Shown here: in pieces, positions 1-8,320 of the stretch | Numbering within the stretch: position 1 is the stretch's first letter | Layout: the number at the start of each line of letters is the position of its first letter | Source: Candidatus Methylopumilus sp. | Lineage (GTDB): Bacteria; Pseudomonadota; Gammaproteobacteria; Burkholderiales; Burkholderiaceae_B | DNA: 35,729 bases | Reading direction: 5' to 3' | Assembly: GCA_021738045.1 (NCBI GenBank) | Contig: JAIPCU010000012.1 | Coordinates: 1 to 35,729 of the forward strand | The notes under the pieces: model-generated | The model's input: the letters and a program-made list of their open reading frames with translations, nothing else | Databases searched by the model: none | What the model was told of the DNA's origin: nothing | Made by a program: the position numbers and the translations under genes

Positions 1-1350
1 ACGCTGCTGCTCGATCAGCCCCGTATCTAAATCACCCGCGGCAAAGGCCTGGTCCGTCATCAGTCGCGTCAAAAACGCAACGTTGGTATGTACACCGACT
101 ACCTGTGTCTGCGCCAGCGCCTGCACCATCCGCGCACGCGCCTGATCACGATCTGCGCCCCACACAATCAGCTTCGCGATCATCGGGTCGTAAAACGGCG
201 AAATCGTATCGCCCATCCGCACACCGCCATCCACACGAATATCGGCATTGCTAAACGCGGTATGGGGCGGCAAGGCCAGGTACGCAAGAGTGCCCACCGA
301 AGGCAAAAAGTTTTTGTCTGGGTTCTCAGCATAAATGCGAGCTTCGATCGAATGACCACAGCGTGTCAGTTGCTCTTGCGTCAAAGGCAAGGCCTCACCA
401 CTTGCCACACGCAACTGCCACTCTACCAAGTCGAGCCCAGTAATCATCTCGGTAACCGGGTGTTCAACCTGCAAGCGCGTATTCATCTCCATGAAATAAA
501 AACGGCCGCTTGGCTCAACAATAAACTCAACCGTGCCTGCACCCACATAGTTCACGGCACGTGCCGCGGCAACCGCCGCTTCGCCCATTGCACGGCGGCG
601 CTCTTCGGTCATGCCTGGCGCTGGGGCCTCTTCGATGACTTTTTGATGGCGCCGTTGCACTGAACAATCGCGTTCAAACAAATAGACCGCGTTACCGTGC
701 GAGTCAGCAAACACTTGAATCTCAATGTGGCGAGGCTTTTGAACATAACGCTCAATCAAGACACGATCGTCATTAAAGCTTGAGGCGGATTCACGCTTGC
801 ACGAGGCCAAGGCACTGGCAAAATCTTCAGCGCTCGTCACAACACGCATCCCCTTGCCACCACCACCCGCGCTCGCCTTAATCATGACTGGGTAGCCGAT
901 GACATCAGCTTGCTGCTTTAAAAAGTCAGGATCTTGGTTGTCGCCGTGATACCCAGGCACCAACGGTACCCCAGCCTTTTCCATTAAGGTCTTTGAGGCC
1001 GACTTGCTTCCCATCGCCGCAATCGCTGACGCAGGTGGGCCAACAAAACTGATCCCGGCTTTTGCACATGCGCTAGCAAAATCAGCGTTCTCAGATAAAA
1101 ATCCGTAGCCCGGATGAATCGCTTGCGCACCGTGCGCGAGTGCCGCCTGCAAAATCGTTTCGCTTTTTAAATAACTTTCACGCGCTGCCGACGCACCGAT
1201 GTGCACCGCTGCGTCGCAACTGACCACATGCTTAGCACCTGCATCGGCATCCGAATACACCGCAATGGTTCGAATCCCCAAGCGGCGCGCTGTTGCAGCA
1301 ACACGGCAAGCAATTTCGCCGCGATTTGCAATCAATAACGTTGTAAACAC
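1..1350 (-). CDS. mccA: Methylcrotonyl-CoA carboxylase, biotin-containing alpha subunit (partial, C-terminus beyond window)
   Basis: This is the 450-residue N-terminal part of a biotin-dependent acyl-CoA carboxylase alpha subunit, running off the left edge. The translation opens VFTTLLIANRGEIACRV, then shows IHPGYGFLSENADFA, the ATP-grasp glycine loop AGGGGKGMR near residue 163 and NTRLQVEHPVTE, all hallmarks of the biotin carboxylase domain. Family members are about 650-680 residues, so the BCCP domain with its biotinyl lysine is outside the window. The start is GTG at 1350-1348, preceded by a strong AAGGAGC Shine-Dalgarno sequence. It lies 21 bp after mccB, so the substrate is inferred to be 3-methylcrotonyl-CoA (leucine catabolism) rather than acetyl- or propionyl-CoA. 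Sequence alone cannot exclude a geranyl-CoA or propionyl-CoA carboxylase. Confidence 0.93.
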   Translation of the reverse strand, partial: MFTTLLIANRGEIACRVAATARRLGIRTIAVYSDADAGAKHVVSCDAAVHIGASAARESYLKSETILQAALAHGAQAIHPGYGFLSENADFASACAKAGISFVGPPASAIAAMGSKSASKTLMEKAGVPLVPGYHGDNQDPDFLKQQADVIGYPVMIKASAGGGGKGMRVVTSAEDFASALASCKRESASSFNDDRVLIERYVQKPRHIEIQVFADSHGNAVYLFERDCSVQRRHQKVIEEAPAPGMTEERRRAMGEAAVAAARAVNYVGAGTVEFIVEPSGRFYFMEMNTRLQVEHPVTEMITGLDLVEWQLRVASGEALPLTQEQLTRCGHSIEARIYAENPDKNFLPSVGTLAYLALPPHTAFSNADIRVDGGVRMGDTISPFYDPMIAKLIVWGADRDQARARMVQALAQTQVVGVHTNVAFLTRLMTDQAFAAGDLDTGLIEQQR

Positions 1351-1371
1351 AATAGCTCCTTGATCCAACGT

Positions 1372-2979
1372 TTACATGCGAAACACGCCAAAGCGTGTGT
1401 CAGCAATCGGTGCGTTTAACGCAGCAGACAAGCCAAGCGCCAAGACACGGCGCGTATCCGAAGGCTGAATTACACCGTCATCCCACAGGCGTGCGGTGGC
1501 ATAGTACGGATGTCCTTCGCGCTCATATTGCTCGCGAATCGGCGTTTTAAATTCGTTTTCTTCATCGGCCGACCATTGCGCGCCTTTCGATTCAACGGCT
1601 TCGCGCTTAAGCGTTGCCAGCACACTGGCCGCCTGTTCGCCACCCATGACTGAGATACGCGCGTTGGGCCACATCACCAACAATCGTGGCGAAAAAGCCC
1701 GGCCGCACATGCCATAGTTACCGGCACCAAACGACCCACCGATAATGACGGTGAACTTTGGTACTGCAACAGTTGACACGGCTGTCACCAATTTGGCGCC
1801 GTGTCGGGCAATCCCTTCGTTTTCGTATTTGCGGCCCACCATGAAGCCCGTAATATTTTGTAAAAACACGAGTGGGATTTTGCGTTGACCGCAAAGCTCA
1901 ATAAAGTGTGCGCCCTTTTGTGCCGACTCTGAAAATAAGATACCGTTGTTCGCCACAATGCCAACGGGCATACCTTCGATATGGGCAAAGCCCGTCACCA
2001 GCGTCGTGCCAAACCGCGCTTTAAATTCATCAAACTCAGAGCCATCGACGATGCGCGCGATGATCTCACGCACGTCATACGGCTTGCGCGTATCGGCCGG
2101 CACAATGCCATTCACTTCGCGCATGTCGTAAGCAGGCGGCACGCTTTTTTTCAGCGCGAGCTGCGCCGGCTTGATACGGTTTAAGCGACCCACCGCATCA
2201 CGCGCAAGCGCCAAGGCATGGTGATCGTTTGCGGCAAGATGATCTGCGACACCAGATAAGCGCGTGTGCACATCACCGCCACCAAGATCCTCGGTTGAAA
2301 CGACTTCTCCGGTCGCCGCCTTGACCAGCGGCGGCCCACCTAAAAAGATGGTGCCTTGATTGCGCACAATAATCGACTCGTCACTCATGGCGGGCACATA
2401 GGCGCCCCCTGCGGTGCACGAGCCCATCACAACAGCGATTTGCGCGATGCCCTGAGCCGACATATTGGCTTGATTAAAAAAGATCCGGCCAAAATGATCA
2501 CGATCTGGAAACACATCCTCTTGACGCGGCAGGTTTGCACCACCCGAGTCCACCAGATACACACACGGCAAATTATTTTGCTGCGCGATCTCTTGAGCAC
2601 GCAGATGCTTTTTGACAGTTAATGGGTAGTAGGTGCCACCCTTCACCGTCGCATCGTTGCACACGATCACACACTCAACGCCCGAGATTCGTCCGATGCC
2701 TGTGATGAGACCCGCGCCTGGAGATTCGCCGTTGTACAGCCCATGCGCCGCCAATGGGGATAGCTCTAAAAATGGCGTGCCTGGGTCAAGCAGCTGCTCG
2801 ACGCGATCGCGTGGCAACAATTTGCCGCGACCTACGTGCTTTTGACGCGCCTGCTCGGTGCCGCCTAACGCGGTTTGCTCTAACTGCTTTTGTAAATCAT
2901 CAATCTGCGCCTGCATCGCCAGCGCATTTTGCGCAAACTCCGGCGATCGCGTGTTGATGAGTGATTCGATTTTTGGCAT
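1372..2979 (-). CDS. mccB: Methylcrotonyl-CoA carboxylase, carboxyltransferase beta subunit
   Basis: This 535-residue carboxyltransferase moves carboxyl from biotin to 3-methylcrotonyl-CoA, giving 3-methylglutaconyl-CoA in leucine breakdown. It has the crotonase-like halves of the family: the first half contains [10 protein letters not shown] and [16 protein letters not shown], and the second contains [20 protein letters not shown] and [15 protein letters not shown]. These read as MCC-beta rather than PCC-beta. Length and N-terminus ([15 protein letters not shown]) are normal for the family. It sits 31 bp downstream of ivd and 21 bp upstream of mccA, so the three are presumably one transcript. 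No methylglutaconyl-CoA hydratase gene (liuC) lies between mccB and mccA, although many liu operons have one there. Confidence 0.95.
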   Translation of the reverse strand: MPKIESLINTRSPEFAQNALAMQAQIDDLQKQLEQTALGGTEQARQKHVGRGKLLPRDRVEQLLDPGTPFLELSPLAAHGLYNGESPGAGLITGIGRISGVECVIVCNDATVKGGTYYPLTVKKHLRAQEIAQQNNLPCVYLVDSGGANLPRQEDVFPDRDHFGRIFFNQANMSAQGIAQIAVVMGSCTAGGAYVPAMSDESIIVRNQGTIFLGGPPLVKAATGEVVSTEDLGGGDVHTRLSGVADHLAANDHHALALARDAVGRLNRIKPAQLALKKSVPPAYDMREVNGIVPADTRKPYDVREIIARIVDGSEFDEFKARFGTTLVTGFAHIEGMPVGIVANNGILFSESAQKGAHFIELCGQRKIPLVFLQNITGFMVGRKYENEGIARHGAKLVTAVSTVAVPKFTVIIGGSFGAGNYGMCGRAFSPRLLVMWPNARISVMGGEQAASVLATLKREAVESKGAQWSADEENEFKTPIREQYEREGHPYYATARLWDDGVIQPSDTRRVLALGLSAALNAPIADTRFGVFRM

Positions 2980-3010
2980 GTCTCTCGACCTTTGACCTTG
3001 TATGTGGTTC

Positions 3011-4189
3011 TTACATTGTTTCGTTAAAGAGTTCGCGCCCGATCAGCATGCGGCGAATTTCACTGGTGCCGGCGCCAATTTCATAAAGCTTTGCATCCCG
3101 CCAATAACGACCTAACGGATAATCATTGATGTAGCCGTTTCCGCCAAAGATCTGGATGCCTTCACCCGCCATCCATGTTGCTTTTTCGGCGCAATACAAG
3201 ATCACCGCCGCGCAGTCTTTGCGGATTTGACGCACGTGTTCGCTGCCTAGCTTGTCAAGATTTTTTCCAACCGTATAACAAAACGCGCGGCATGCCTGCA
3301 AGGTCGTGTACATATCCGCGACCTTACCTTGAATCAATTGAAACTCTCCAATTGACTGGCCAAACTGCTTGCGATCGTGGATGTATGGAATCACCTGATC
3401 CATCACGGCTTGCATGATGCCGATGGGCCCTGCGGCTAAGACGGCGCGTTCATAATCCAGACCACTCATCAGAACGCGTACGCCTCCATTCACTTCGCCG
3501 AGTACGTGGTCACCAGGGATCAAACAGTTTTCAAACAATAACTCACCCGTGTGACTGCCACGCATCCCCAGCTTGTCAAGTTGCTGTGCAATGCTAAAGC
3601 CAGGCATGCCCTTCTCGATTAAGAAAGCCGTCACCCCACGCGCGTTTGCCTCAGGATCAGTCTTGGCGTACACCACCAACGTGTCAGCGTCGGGACCGTT
3701 AGTGATCCACATCTTGGTACCGTTCAAGACATAGTCCGAGCCCTTGGGCGTGGCCCGCAGCTTCATACTCACCACATCAGAACCCGCACCGGACTCGCTC
3801 ATTGCAAGCGCACCAATATGCTCGCCTGTGAGTAACTGGGGCAGGTATTTTTTCTTTTGCGCAACGCTGCCATTGCGATGAATCTGGTTCACGCACAAAT
3901 TAGAGTGGGCACCGTACGACAACCCAATCGACGCGCTTGCGCGCGAGATTTCTTCCATCACAATCATGTGTGCCAAGTAGCCCATATTGGTGCCACCGTA
4001 CTCTTCACTGACGGTCATCCCCATCAATCCAAGCTCACCCATTTTTTGCCACAAATGCATCGGAAACTGATCGTCGCGATCGGTTTGCGCGGCCAAGGGT
4101 GCGATCTCATGCTGTGCGAAATTGCGCACCGCGTCACGCAGCATGTCGACATCTTCACCTAATTCGAAGTTCAAGCCTGGCAAGTTCAC
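3011..4189 (-). CDS. ivd: Isovaleryl-CoA dehydrogenase
   Basis: FAD-dependent acyl-CoA dehydrogenase of 392 residues that oxidises isovaleryl-CoA to 3-methylcrotonyl-CoA, the substrate of the carboxylase encoded downstream. Visible family motifs are [13 protein letters not shown] (129-139), [11 protein letters not shown] (159-169) and the C-terminal [20 protein letters not shown]. The catalytic base of isovaleryl-CoA dehydrogenases is the glutamate in a GLDxER context; here GLDYERAV places it at E247, unlike the C-terminal glutamate of other acyl-CoA dehydrogenases. This supports the specific assignment. The start is GTG at 4189, with GGGAG upstream. It is the first gene of the liu operon. 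A promoter and a LiuR-like palindrome lie in the 99-bp gap to the divergent hydrolase gene. Confidence 0.95.
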   Translation of the reverse strand: MNLPGLNFELGEDVDMLRDAVRNFAQHEIAPLAAQTDRDDQFPMHLWQKMGELGLMGMTVSEEYGGTNMGYLAHMIVMEEISRASASIGLSYGAHSNLCVNQIHRNGSVAQKKKYLPQLLTGEHIGALAMSESGAGSDVVSMKLRATPKGSDYVLNGTKMWITNGPDADTLVVYAKTDPEANARGVTAFLIEKGMPGFSIAQQLDKLGMRGSHTGELLFENCLIPGDHVLGEVNGGVRVLMSGLDYERAVLAAGPIGIMQAVMDQVIPYIHDRKQFGQSIGEFQLIQGKVADMYTTLQACRAFCYTVGKNLDKLGSEHVRQIRKDCAAVILYCAEKATWMAGEGIQIFGGNGYINDYPLGRYWRDAKLYEIGAGTSEIRRMLIGRELFNETM

Positions 4190-4218
4190 TGTCGTCTCCC
4201 GTCTGAACCGCTTAGTTT

Positions 4219-4234
4219 ACGTTTACGTAAGCGT
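4219..4234. promoter_or_regulatory. LiuR-like operator palindrome
   Basis: ACGTTTACGTAAGCGT is a near-perfect inverted repeat; 14 of 16 positions match its reverse complement. It lies between ivd and the divergent hydrolase gene. MerR-family LiuR regulators of branched-chain amino acid degradation in proteobacteria bind palindromes of similar ACGTTTACGTAA character, so LiuR is the likely ligand (inference from memory of the motif). The regulator gene is not in this window. The site overlaps the predicted transcription start of ivd, which would suit repression. Confidence 0.55.
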
Positions 4235-4240
4235 CATTGC

Positions 4241-4269
4241 ACATTATGATGCTCTGATCATACCGTCAA
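4241..4269 (-). promoter_or_regulatory. Predicted sigma70 promoter of the ivd-mccB-mccA operon
   Basis: On the minus strand a -35 hexamer TTGACG (4269-4264) is separated by 17 bp from a -10 hexamer TAATGT (4246-4241). The predicted start falls at about 4234, at the edge of the LiuR-like palindrome, leaving a leader of about 45 nt before the GTG of ivd. Confidence 0.5.
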
Positions 4270-4288
4270 GCCCGGAGACAAAGTACCA

Positions 4289-5362
4289 ATGAATCACCTT
4301 GAACAACAACTGCAATATCCTTTAGGGGACACCCTGCCGGACGCAGGGCTCACCCTTGAGGTCGCACCTGGCGTACGCTGGATCAGAATGCCCCTTCCTT
4401 TTGTGCTTGATCACATCAACCTATGGCTCTTGCGCGACAATATCGATGGCAAAGAAGGTTGGACCATCGTGGATTGCGGTGTGAGCAACGACCAAGTTAA
4501 AGGACTCTGGGACGACATCTTTCGTACTCAGCTCGACGGCCTGCCTGTGCTTCGTCTCATCGTCACACACATGCACCCCGATCACATTGGCCTGGCCTAT
4601 TGGTTATGTGAGCGCTGGAACATCCCGATTCACATCAGCATGACCGATTACATGACCGCTCAGGCTTGGTCCCAACGCACAGACGGTGGGGCAACGGGTG
4701 GTGAACGCACCGCGCAGCATCTGATGCGCCACGGCATGGTTGATCCAGATTCGATTCAACAAATTCGCGAACGCGCTTCGCACTACCCGGGGCTCGTGCC
4801 TCGGGTGCCGCCCGCGTTCGTACGCATCATGCACGGTTCAACCTTTCGCATCAACGGGCACCTCTGGAGCGCCATCGCCGGCTATGGCCACGCGCCAGAA
4901 CATATGTCACTTTATTGCGACGACAAAAAGGTTTTAATTTCAGGTGACATGGTATTGCCCCGCATCTCAACCAATATCAGCGTGTTTGATTACGAGCCCA
5001 TGGGCAACCCCTTACCCCTCTATTTAAACTCGTTACATGCTTACGATCACCTGCCAGACGACACCTTGGTGTTGCCCTCGCACGGGCGCCCCTTCACTGG
5101 CCTGCACGTTCGCATCGCGCAACAGCACTCGCATCACGCTGACCGCTTGGCTGAGGTCTACACCGCTTGCGCTGTCCCCCAATCGACCACCGATATCTTG
5201 CCACTGATGTTTAAGCGCAAACTCGATTTGCACCAAACAACATTTGCGATGGGCGAAGCGGCTGCGCATTTACACGCCCTGTATTATGAAGAAAAAATTA
5301 CCCGCGAGCTTTGCGCGGATGGCATCATTCGGTTTACTCAAAAAAGTCAGTCTCTCGCTTGA
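4289..5362 (+). CDS. MBL-fold metallohydrolase
   Basis: A 357-residue metallo-beta-lactamase-fold protein. The metal-binding signature HxHxDH is present as H94-M-H96-P-D98-H99, with later ligands visible in GYGHAPEH, the aspartate of ISGDMVLP and the histidine of LPSHGRPF. The fold is therefore complete and probably binuclear zinc. The substrate cannot be read from the sequence; thioesterase or glyoxalase-type chemistry is common for this fold. It is transcribed divergently from ivd across a shared regulatory region, which suggests a link to leucine or CoA-thioester metabolism. It is 19 bp upstream of the cystathionine beta-lyase gene, so it heads a three-gene unit. Confidence 0.88.
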   Translation: MNHLEQQLQYPLGDTLPDAGLTLEVAPGVRWIRMPLPFVLDHINLWLLRDNIDGKEGWTIVDCGVSNDQVKGLWDDIFRTQLDGLPVLRLIVTHMHPDHIGLAYWLCERWNIPIHISMTDYMTAQAWSQRTDGGATGGERTAQHLMRHGMVDPDSIQQIRERASHYPGLVPRVPPAFVRIMHGSTFRINGHLWSAIAGYGHAPEHMSLYCDDKKVLISGDMVLPRISTNISVFDYEPMGNPLPLYLNSLHAYDHLPDDTLVLPSHGRPFTGLHVRIAQQHSHHADRLAEVYTACAVPQSTTDILPLMFKRKLDLHQTTFAMGEAAAHLHALYYEEKITRELCADGIIRFTQKSQSLA

Positions 5363-5381
5363 CCTTGATTAAGGATTTATT

Positions 5382-6569
5382 TTGACCACTCATCATCTGG
5401 ATACCCGCCTGCTGCACATTGGCGCGGCAGAGTTTGATCCCAAGACCGACACTGCGCCCGTCAGCATTCCCGCGATTCGCACCAGTACCGTCCGCTTTAA
5501 AAGTCTCGAGGTGCTCGACCGCGCCATGGCCAAGCGCGCTGCGGGCGAACGTGTTGTCACCTACGGCATTGCCGGGCTTGACACGCACCGCGCCCTAGAA
5601 GAGGTCTTTATGCAGCTCGAAGGGGGTAGCTATTGCGTGCTGGCACCTTCCGGTCTGTCGGCAATCAGCATTGCATTTTTAGCCCTCTTGAGCAGCGGCG
5701 ATCATATGTTGGTGTCTGACTCTGTTTATGGCCCCGTTCGTACGGTCGATCAAAGCTTGTTAAGCCGCTTGGGTATTTCGGTCACCTATTTTTCAAGCCA
5801 GGATCAAATCTCTGAACTGGTGCAGCCCAATACAAAAATGATTTATGTTGAGTCGCCCGGTTCGTTGCTCTTTGAGATGCTTGATATGCCCGCACTCTCT
5901 AAGATCGCGCAACAGCACGGCTTAATTTTGGCCACCGACAACACTTGGGGCTCCGGTTATATCTATAAGCCTCTTTTATTAGGTGCCGACGTCTCGGTCG
6001 TAGCCGGCACCAAATATATCGTTGGGCATTCTGATGTCATGCTCGGTGCCATTATTGTTAAAGACGAAAAACTTGCAGCACGCATTCACGCAACGCAATA
6101 CGCCTTAGGCAATTCGTTGAGCGCAGATGACGCTTGGTTGGCGTTGCGTGGCGTCAAAACAATGGCAGTGCGGATGGCCCAGCATGCACGCAACACCCGC
6201 GAGGTCAGCGAATTCTTAGATACACGTCCCGAAGTCGTACGCATTTTTGACCCCGCTTGGCATAAAGATCCTGGTCATGCGTTGTGGCAGCGCGACTGCA
6301 CCGGTGCGAACGGCATGCTATCCATTGAGTTGAACTGCCCAGCGCTGGCCGCCAAACCCTTTGTCGATGCCTTAACCTTATTCGGTATTGGTTTTTCGTG
6401 GGGTGGGTTCGAAAGTCTTGTGCAGTGGGTCAACCCAGCGGTGCTCAGCAATCACGCCTACTGGAAGGGCAAGGATCACGCCCTAATTCGTCTGCACATT
6501 GGCCTTGAGTCACCGCGCGATCTGATCGAAGACCTGACTCAGGCCTTTAGCAAAATTCAACGCAACTAA
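5382..6569 (+). CDS. metC: Cystathionine beta-lyase (PLP-dependent Cys/Met metabolism enzyme)
   Basis: This 395-residue enzyme belongs to the Cys/Met-metabolism PLP family and is expected to cleave cystathionine to homocysteine, pyruvate and ammonia. The Schiff-base lysine is K211 in AGTKYIVGHSD, with the cofactor-binding aspartate D186 in ATDNTWG and the phosphate-binding region APSGLSA (88-94). The C-terminal GFSWGGFESL is typical of cystathionine beta-lyases rather than gamma-synthases. The start codon is TTG at 5382, with AAGGA six bases upstream; it gives the usual N-terminus. It lies 19 bp after the hydrolase gene and 15 bp before the DUF1330 gene. A C-S lyase with another substrate is possible. 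Confidence 0.9.
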   Translation: MTTHHLDTRLLHIGAAEFDPKTDTAPVSIPAIRTSTVRFKSLEVLDRAMAKRAAGERVVTYGIAGLDTHRALEEVFMQLEGGSYCVLAPSGLSAISIAFLALLSSGDHMLVSDSVYGPVRTVDQSLLSRLGISVTYFSSQDQISELVQPNTKMIYVESPGSLLFEMLDMPALSKIAQQHGLILATDNTWGSGYIYKPLLLGADVSVVAGTKYIVGHSDVMLGAIIVKDEKLAARIHATQYALGNSLSADDAWLALRGVKTMAVRMAQHARNTREVSEFLDTRPEVVRIFDPAWHKDPGHALWQRDCTGANGMLSIELNCPALAAKPFVDALTLFGIGFSWGGFESLVQWVNPAVLSNHAYWKGKDHALIRLHIGLESPRDLIEDLTQAFSKIQRN

Positions 6570-6584
6570 AAAAGGGATTTTTTT

Positions 6585-6887
6585 ATGAGTTCACCCAAAG
6601 GCTATGTATTTGTTGAGCTGGTCGTACGCGATCCAGAAAACTTCAAAAATCAATATCAAGTTCGTTCAACGGCTGCTGTCGCCGGGTTTGGCGGTAAGTT
6701 TCTAGTGCGTGGCGGCGCTGTGTCAATTAAGACCGGCCCCTCTGACGAGCGTCGTCGTGTCTTGATCGAATTCGAAAGCTACGAGAAAGCGCTAGCGTGG
6801 TACGACTCACCTCTGTCGCAAGAAGCAAAAACCTATCGTGATCAGTTTGCTCACGTGATCACGTTTTATGTGATTCAAGGAGCGTAG
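6585..6887 (+). CDS. DUF1330 family protein
   Basis: A 100-residue protein of the DUF1330 family, small ferredoxin-like alpha/beta proteins of the dimeric alpha-beta barrel superfamily. It opens GYVFVELVVRDPENFKNQY and contains RGG (residues about 42-44), RRRVLIEFESYEKALAWYDS and a closing FYVIQGA, all typical of the family. The function is unknown. An AAGGGA ribosome binding site precedes the ATG. It is the last gene of the hydrolase-metC unit and is followed directly by an intrinsic terminator. Confidence 0.88.
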   Translation: MSSPKGYVFVELVVRDPENFKNQYQVRSTAAVAGFGGKFLVRGGAVSIKTGPSDERRRVLIEFESYEKALAWYDSPLSQEAKTYRDQFAHVITFYVIQGA

Positions 6888-6901
6888 CTTACGGGCTTAA
6901 C

Positions 6902-6933
6902 AAAAAAAAGCAGCGCCGTCGCGCTGCTTTTTT
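6902..6933. terminator. Bidirectional intrinsic terminator
   Basis: An 8-bp perfect stem, AGCAGCGC / GCGCTGCT, with loop CGTC (6909-6928), is flanked by an A-run on the left and a T-run on the right. It can therefore end both the plus-strand DUF1330 unit and the convergent minus-strand dsbA transcript. Confidence 0.9.
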
Positions 6934-6955
6934 ATCGGTACTTTCAGAAAGCTTT

Positions 6956-7597
6956 TTATTTTGCACGAAGCTGTCTGATTAAACTATCAGTTACGTCAAT
7001 CGTTTCTTGATAACCGCCGGCCTCTGAGGGCGAAGTTAAAAAGCGACCACCTACAGCCATTGAGGGTGTGCCCTGAACCTTATATGCCCCCACGAGTTGA
7101 TCCGCACGACCGCTTTTTGACATCACACCAAACGAGTCGTACACGCTTTCAAATTTTGCGCGATCAACCCCTTGGGCAGCGACCCAGGCAACAATGTCAG
7201 GCTTGGTAAACAACCGCTTTTTATCGTCATGAATCGCATTAAACACTTTGCCGTGTAGATCTAGGCGATCAAGTGCCTCGAGTGAATAATACAGTTGCTG
7301 TAGAGGTTTCATGCTGGCGTTAAACGCCACGGGTACACGTTTAACGATTACATCAGTCGGAACTTTTTTTGACCACTTTTCTAACAGCGGCTCAAGCACC
7401 GCACAATGAGAGCACGCGTATGAAAAAAATTCGAGCACTTCTGTTTTACCTGGCTCGGTGGGCTGCGCAGGACTCACCTCAAGGTACCTCGCCTTGGCTG
7501 CGGCCGGCGTGCCCTGCGTCAAACCGGGCGCTGAAAACAACAGCGCTGTTGCGGTCATTAGTACACCAAGTGTTCGCACCAACAAAGCTATTTGCAT
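6956..7597 (-). CDS. dsbA: Thiol:disulfide interchange protein DsbA
   Basis: Periplasmic thioredoxin-fold oxidase that introduces disulfides into exported proteins. With the ATG at 7597 it is 213 residues. It starts with a hydrophobic signal peptide (about residues 1-29), followed by [13 protein letters not shown] with active-site C62-S-H-C65 and the cis-proline loop [16 protein letters not shown] differs from the CPHC of E. coli DsbA; a variant dipeptide can shift redox potential. A TTG five codons upstream would give MDEQE before the same sequence, but the ATG places the signal peptide properly and has GAGCAAGAG just upstream. It lies 39 bp behind the SPOR-domain gene in an argS-SPOR-dsbA row. 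Confidence 0.92.
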   Translation of the reverse strand: MQIALLVRTLGVLMTATALLFSAPGLTQGTPAAAKARYLEVSPAQPTEPGKTEVLEFFSYACSHCAVLEPLLEKWSKKVPTDVIVKRVPVAFNASMKPLQQLYYSLEALDRLDLHGKVFNAIHDDKKRLFTKPDIVAWVAAQGVDRAKFESVYDSFGVMSKSGRADQLVGAYKVQGTPSMAVGGRFLTSPSEAGGYQETIDVTDSLIRQLRAK

Positions 7598-7636
7598 CTC
7601 TTGCTCATCCAAAAAAGTAAAACCGGTAAAAGTACC

Positions 7637-8311
7637 TTACTGTCGCACAACCGCTGTCGGGATTTTTTCTTGCCCAAGTCGTGTTCGTGTCTGATTCATA
7701 TCGTCGATTCGGGCAAACGGGCCAACCCTCACGCGGTTGACCTGTAAACCATTGACCTCTGCCCGCTGTATTTCAACTGACATACCCATCAATAAAATTT
7801 TTGCACGTAAGGCCTCGGCGTCTTCGAGCACTCTGAACGAACCAACTTGCAGAAAATAAGGGCCACTGGCTGGTGCTGTTGCGCTACTACTGGGTGCGGT
7901 CGACGTGACGGGTGCAGCCGGCGTTGGTTCAGGTCGTGCTTGCGGGCGTGGCTGAGTCTGTTGGGTCGAAGGAGCTGGCGTGAGCGTCGCGATCAACGCC
8001 CCTAGCGCGTCGGGTGCAGGTGTTGGACGCGACGATGACGTCGCAGGAGTTTCTCCGGTCGGTTGGTCAGGCGAGCTTGGTGCAGTCACAGGCCCCGTGC
8101 CTCGCCCACCTAAACCCGCGTTCGGGTCTGGTGCGTTTCGCGGATCAACCGTACTCGTGGCCTCTGGCGAACGACTGGCTTTATCGACAAACGGCATCGG
8201 CGACTTAATCACGTAAAAGGCCACAGCAACCGCAGCAATCAACCCAATCAATAGTCCAGCCAACACCCCGTAGAGCGTGCTGCCACCACCAGAAGATTTT
8301 TGTTTAGCCAT
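7637..8311 (-). CDS. SPOR-domain membrane protein (FtsN-like)
   Basis: A 224-residue bitopic inner-membrane protein. It has a short basic, Gly/Ser-rich cytoplasmic tail, one transmembrane helix around residues 13-33 (LYGVLAGLLIGLIAAVAVAF), a long Pro/Ala/Thr/Ser-rich periplasmic linker, and a C-terminal SPOR domain from about 149 (GPYFLQVGSFRVLEDAEALR) to RVRVGPFARIDDMNQTR. SPOR domains bind glycan strands stripped of stem peptides at the division septum, so a role in cell division or wall remodelling is inferred. The architecture is that of FtsN, but SPOR proteins of unclear function are common at this locus in Burkholderiales. It starts 9 bp after argS. Confidence 0.87.
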   Translation of the reverse strand: MAKQKSSGGGSTLYGVLAGLLIGLIAAVAVAFYVIKSPMPFVDKASRSPEATSTVDPRNAPDPNAGLGGRGTGPVTAPSSPDQPTGETPATSSSRPTPAPDALGALIATLTPAPSTQQTQPRPQARPEPTPAAPVTSTAPSSSATAPASGPYFLQVGSFRVLEDAEALRAKILLMGMSVEIQRAEVNGLQVNRVRVGPFARIDDMNQTRTRLGQEKIPTAVVRQ

Positions 8312-8320
8312 GAAGTAATC

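Noticed and set aside
88-663. 191-codon plus-strand open frame
   Set aside because: It lies wholly inside the partial mccA gene on the other strand, which has clear biotin-carboxylase motifs; the protein has no recognisable features.
6851-6866. TCACGTGATCACGT motif resembling parS
   Set aside because: Lies in the DUF1330 coding end and lacks the outer TGTT/AACA arms of parS.
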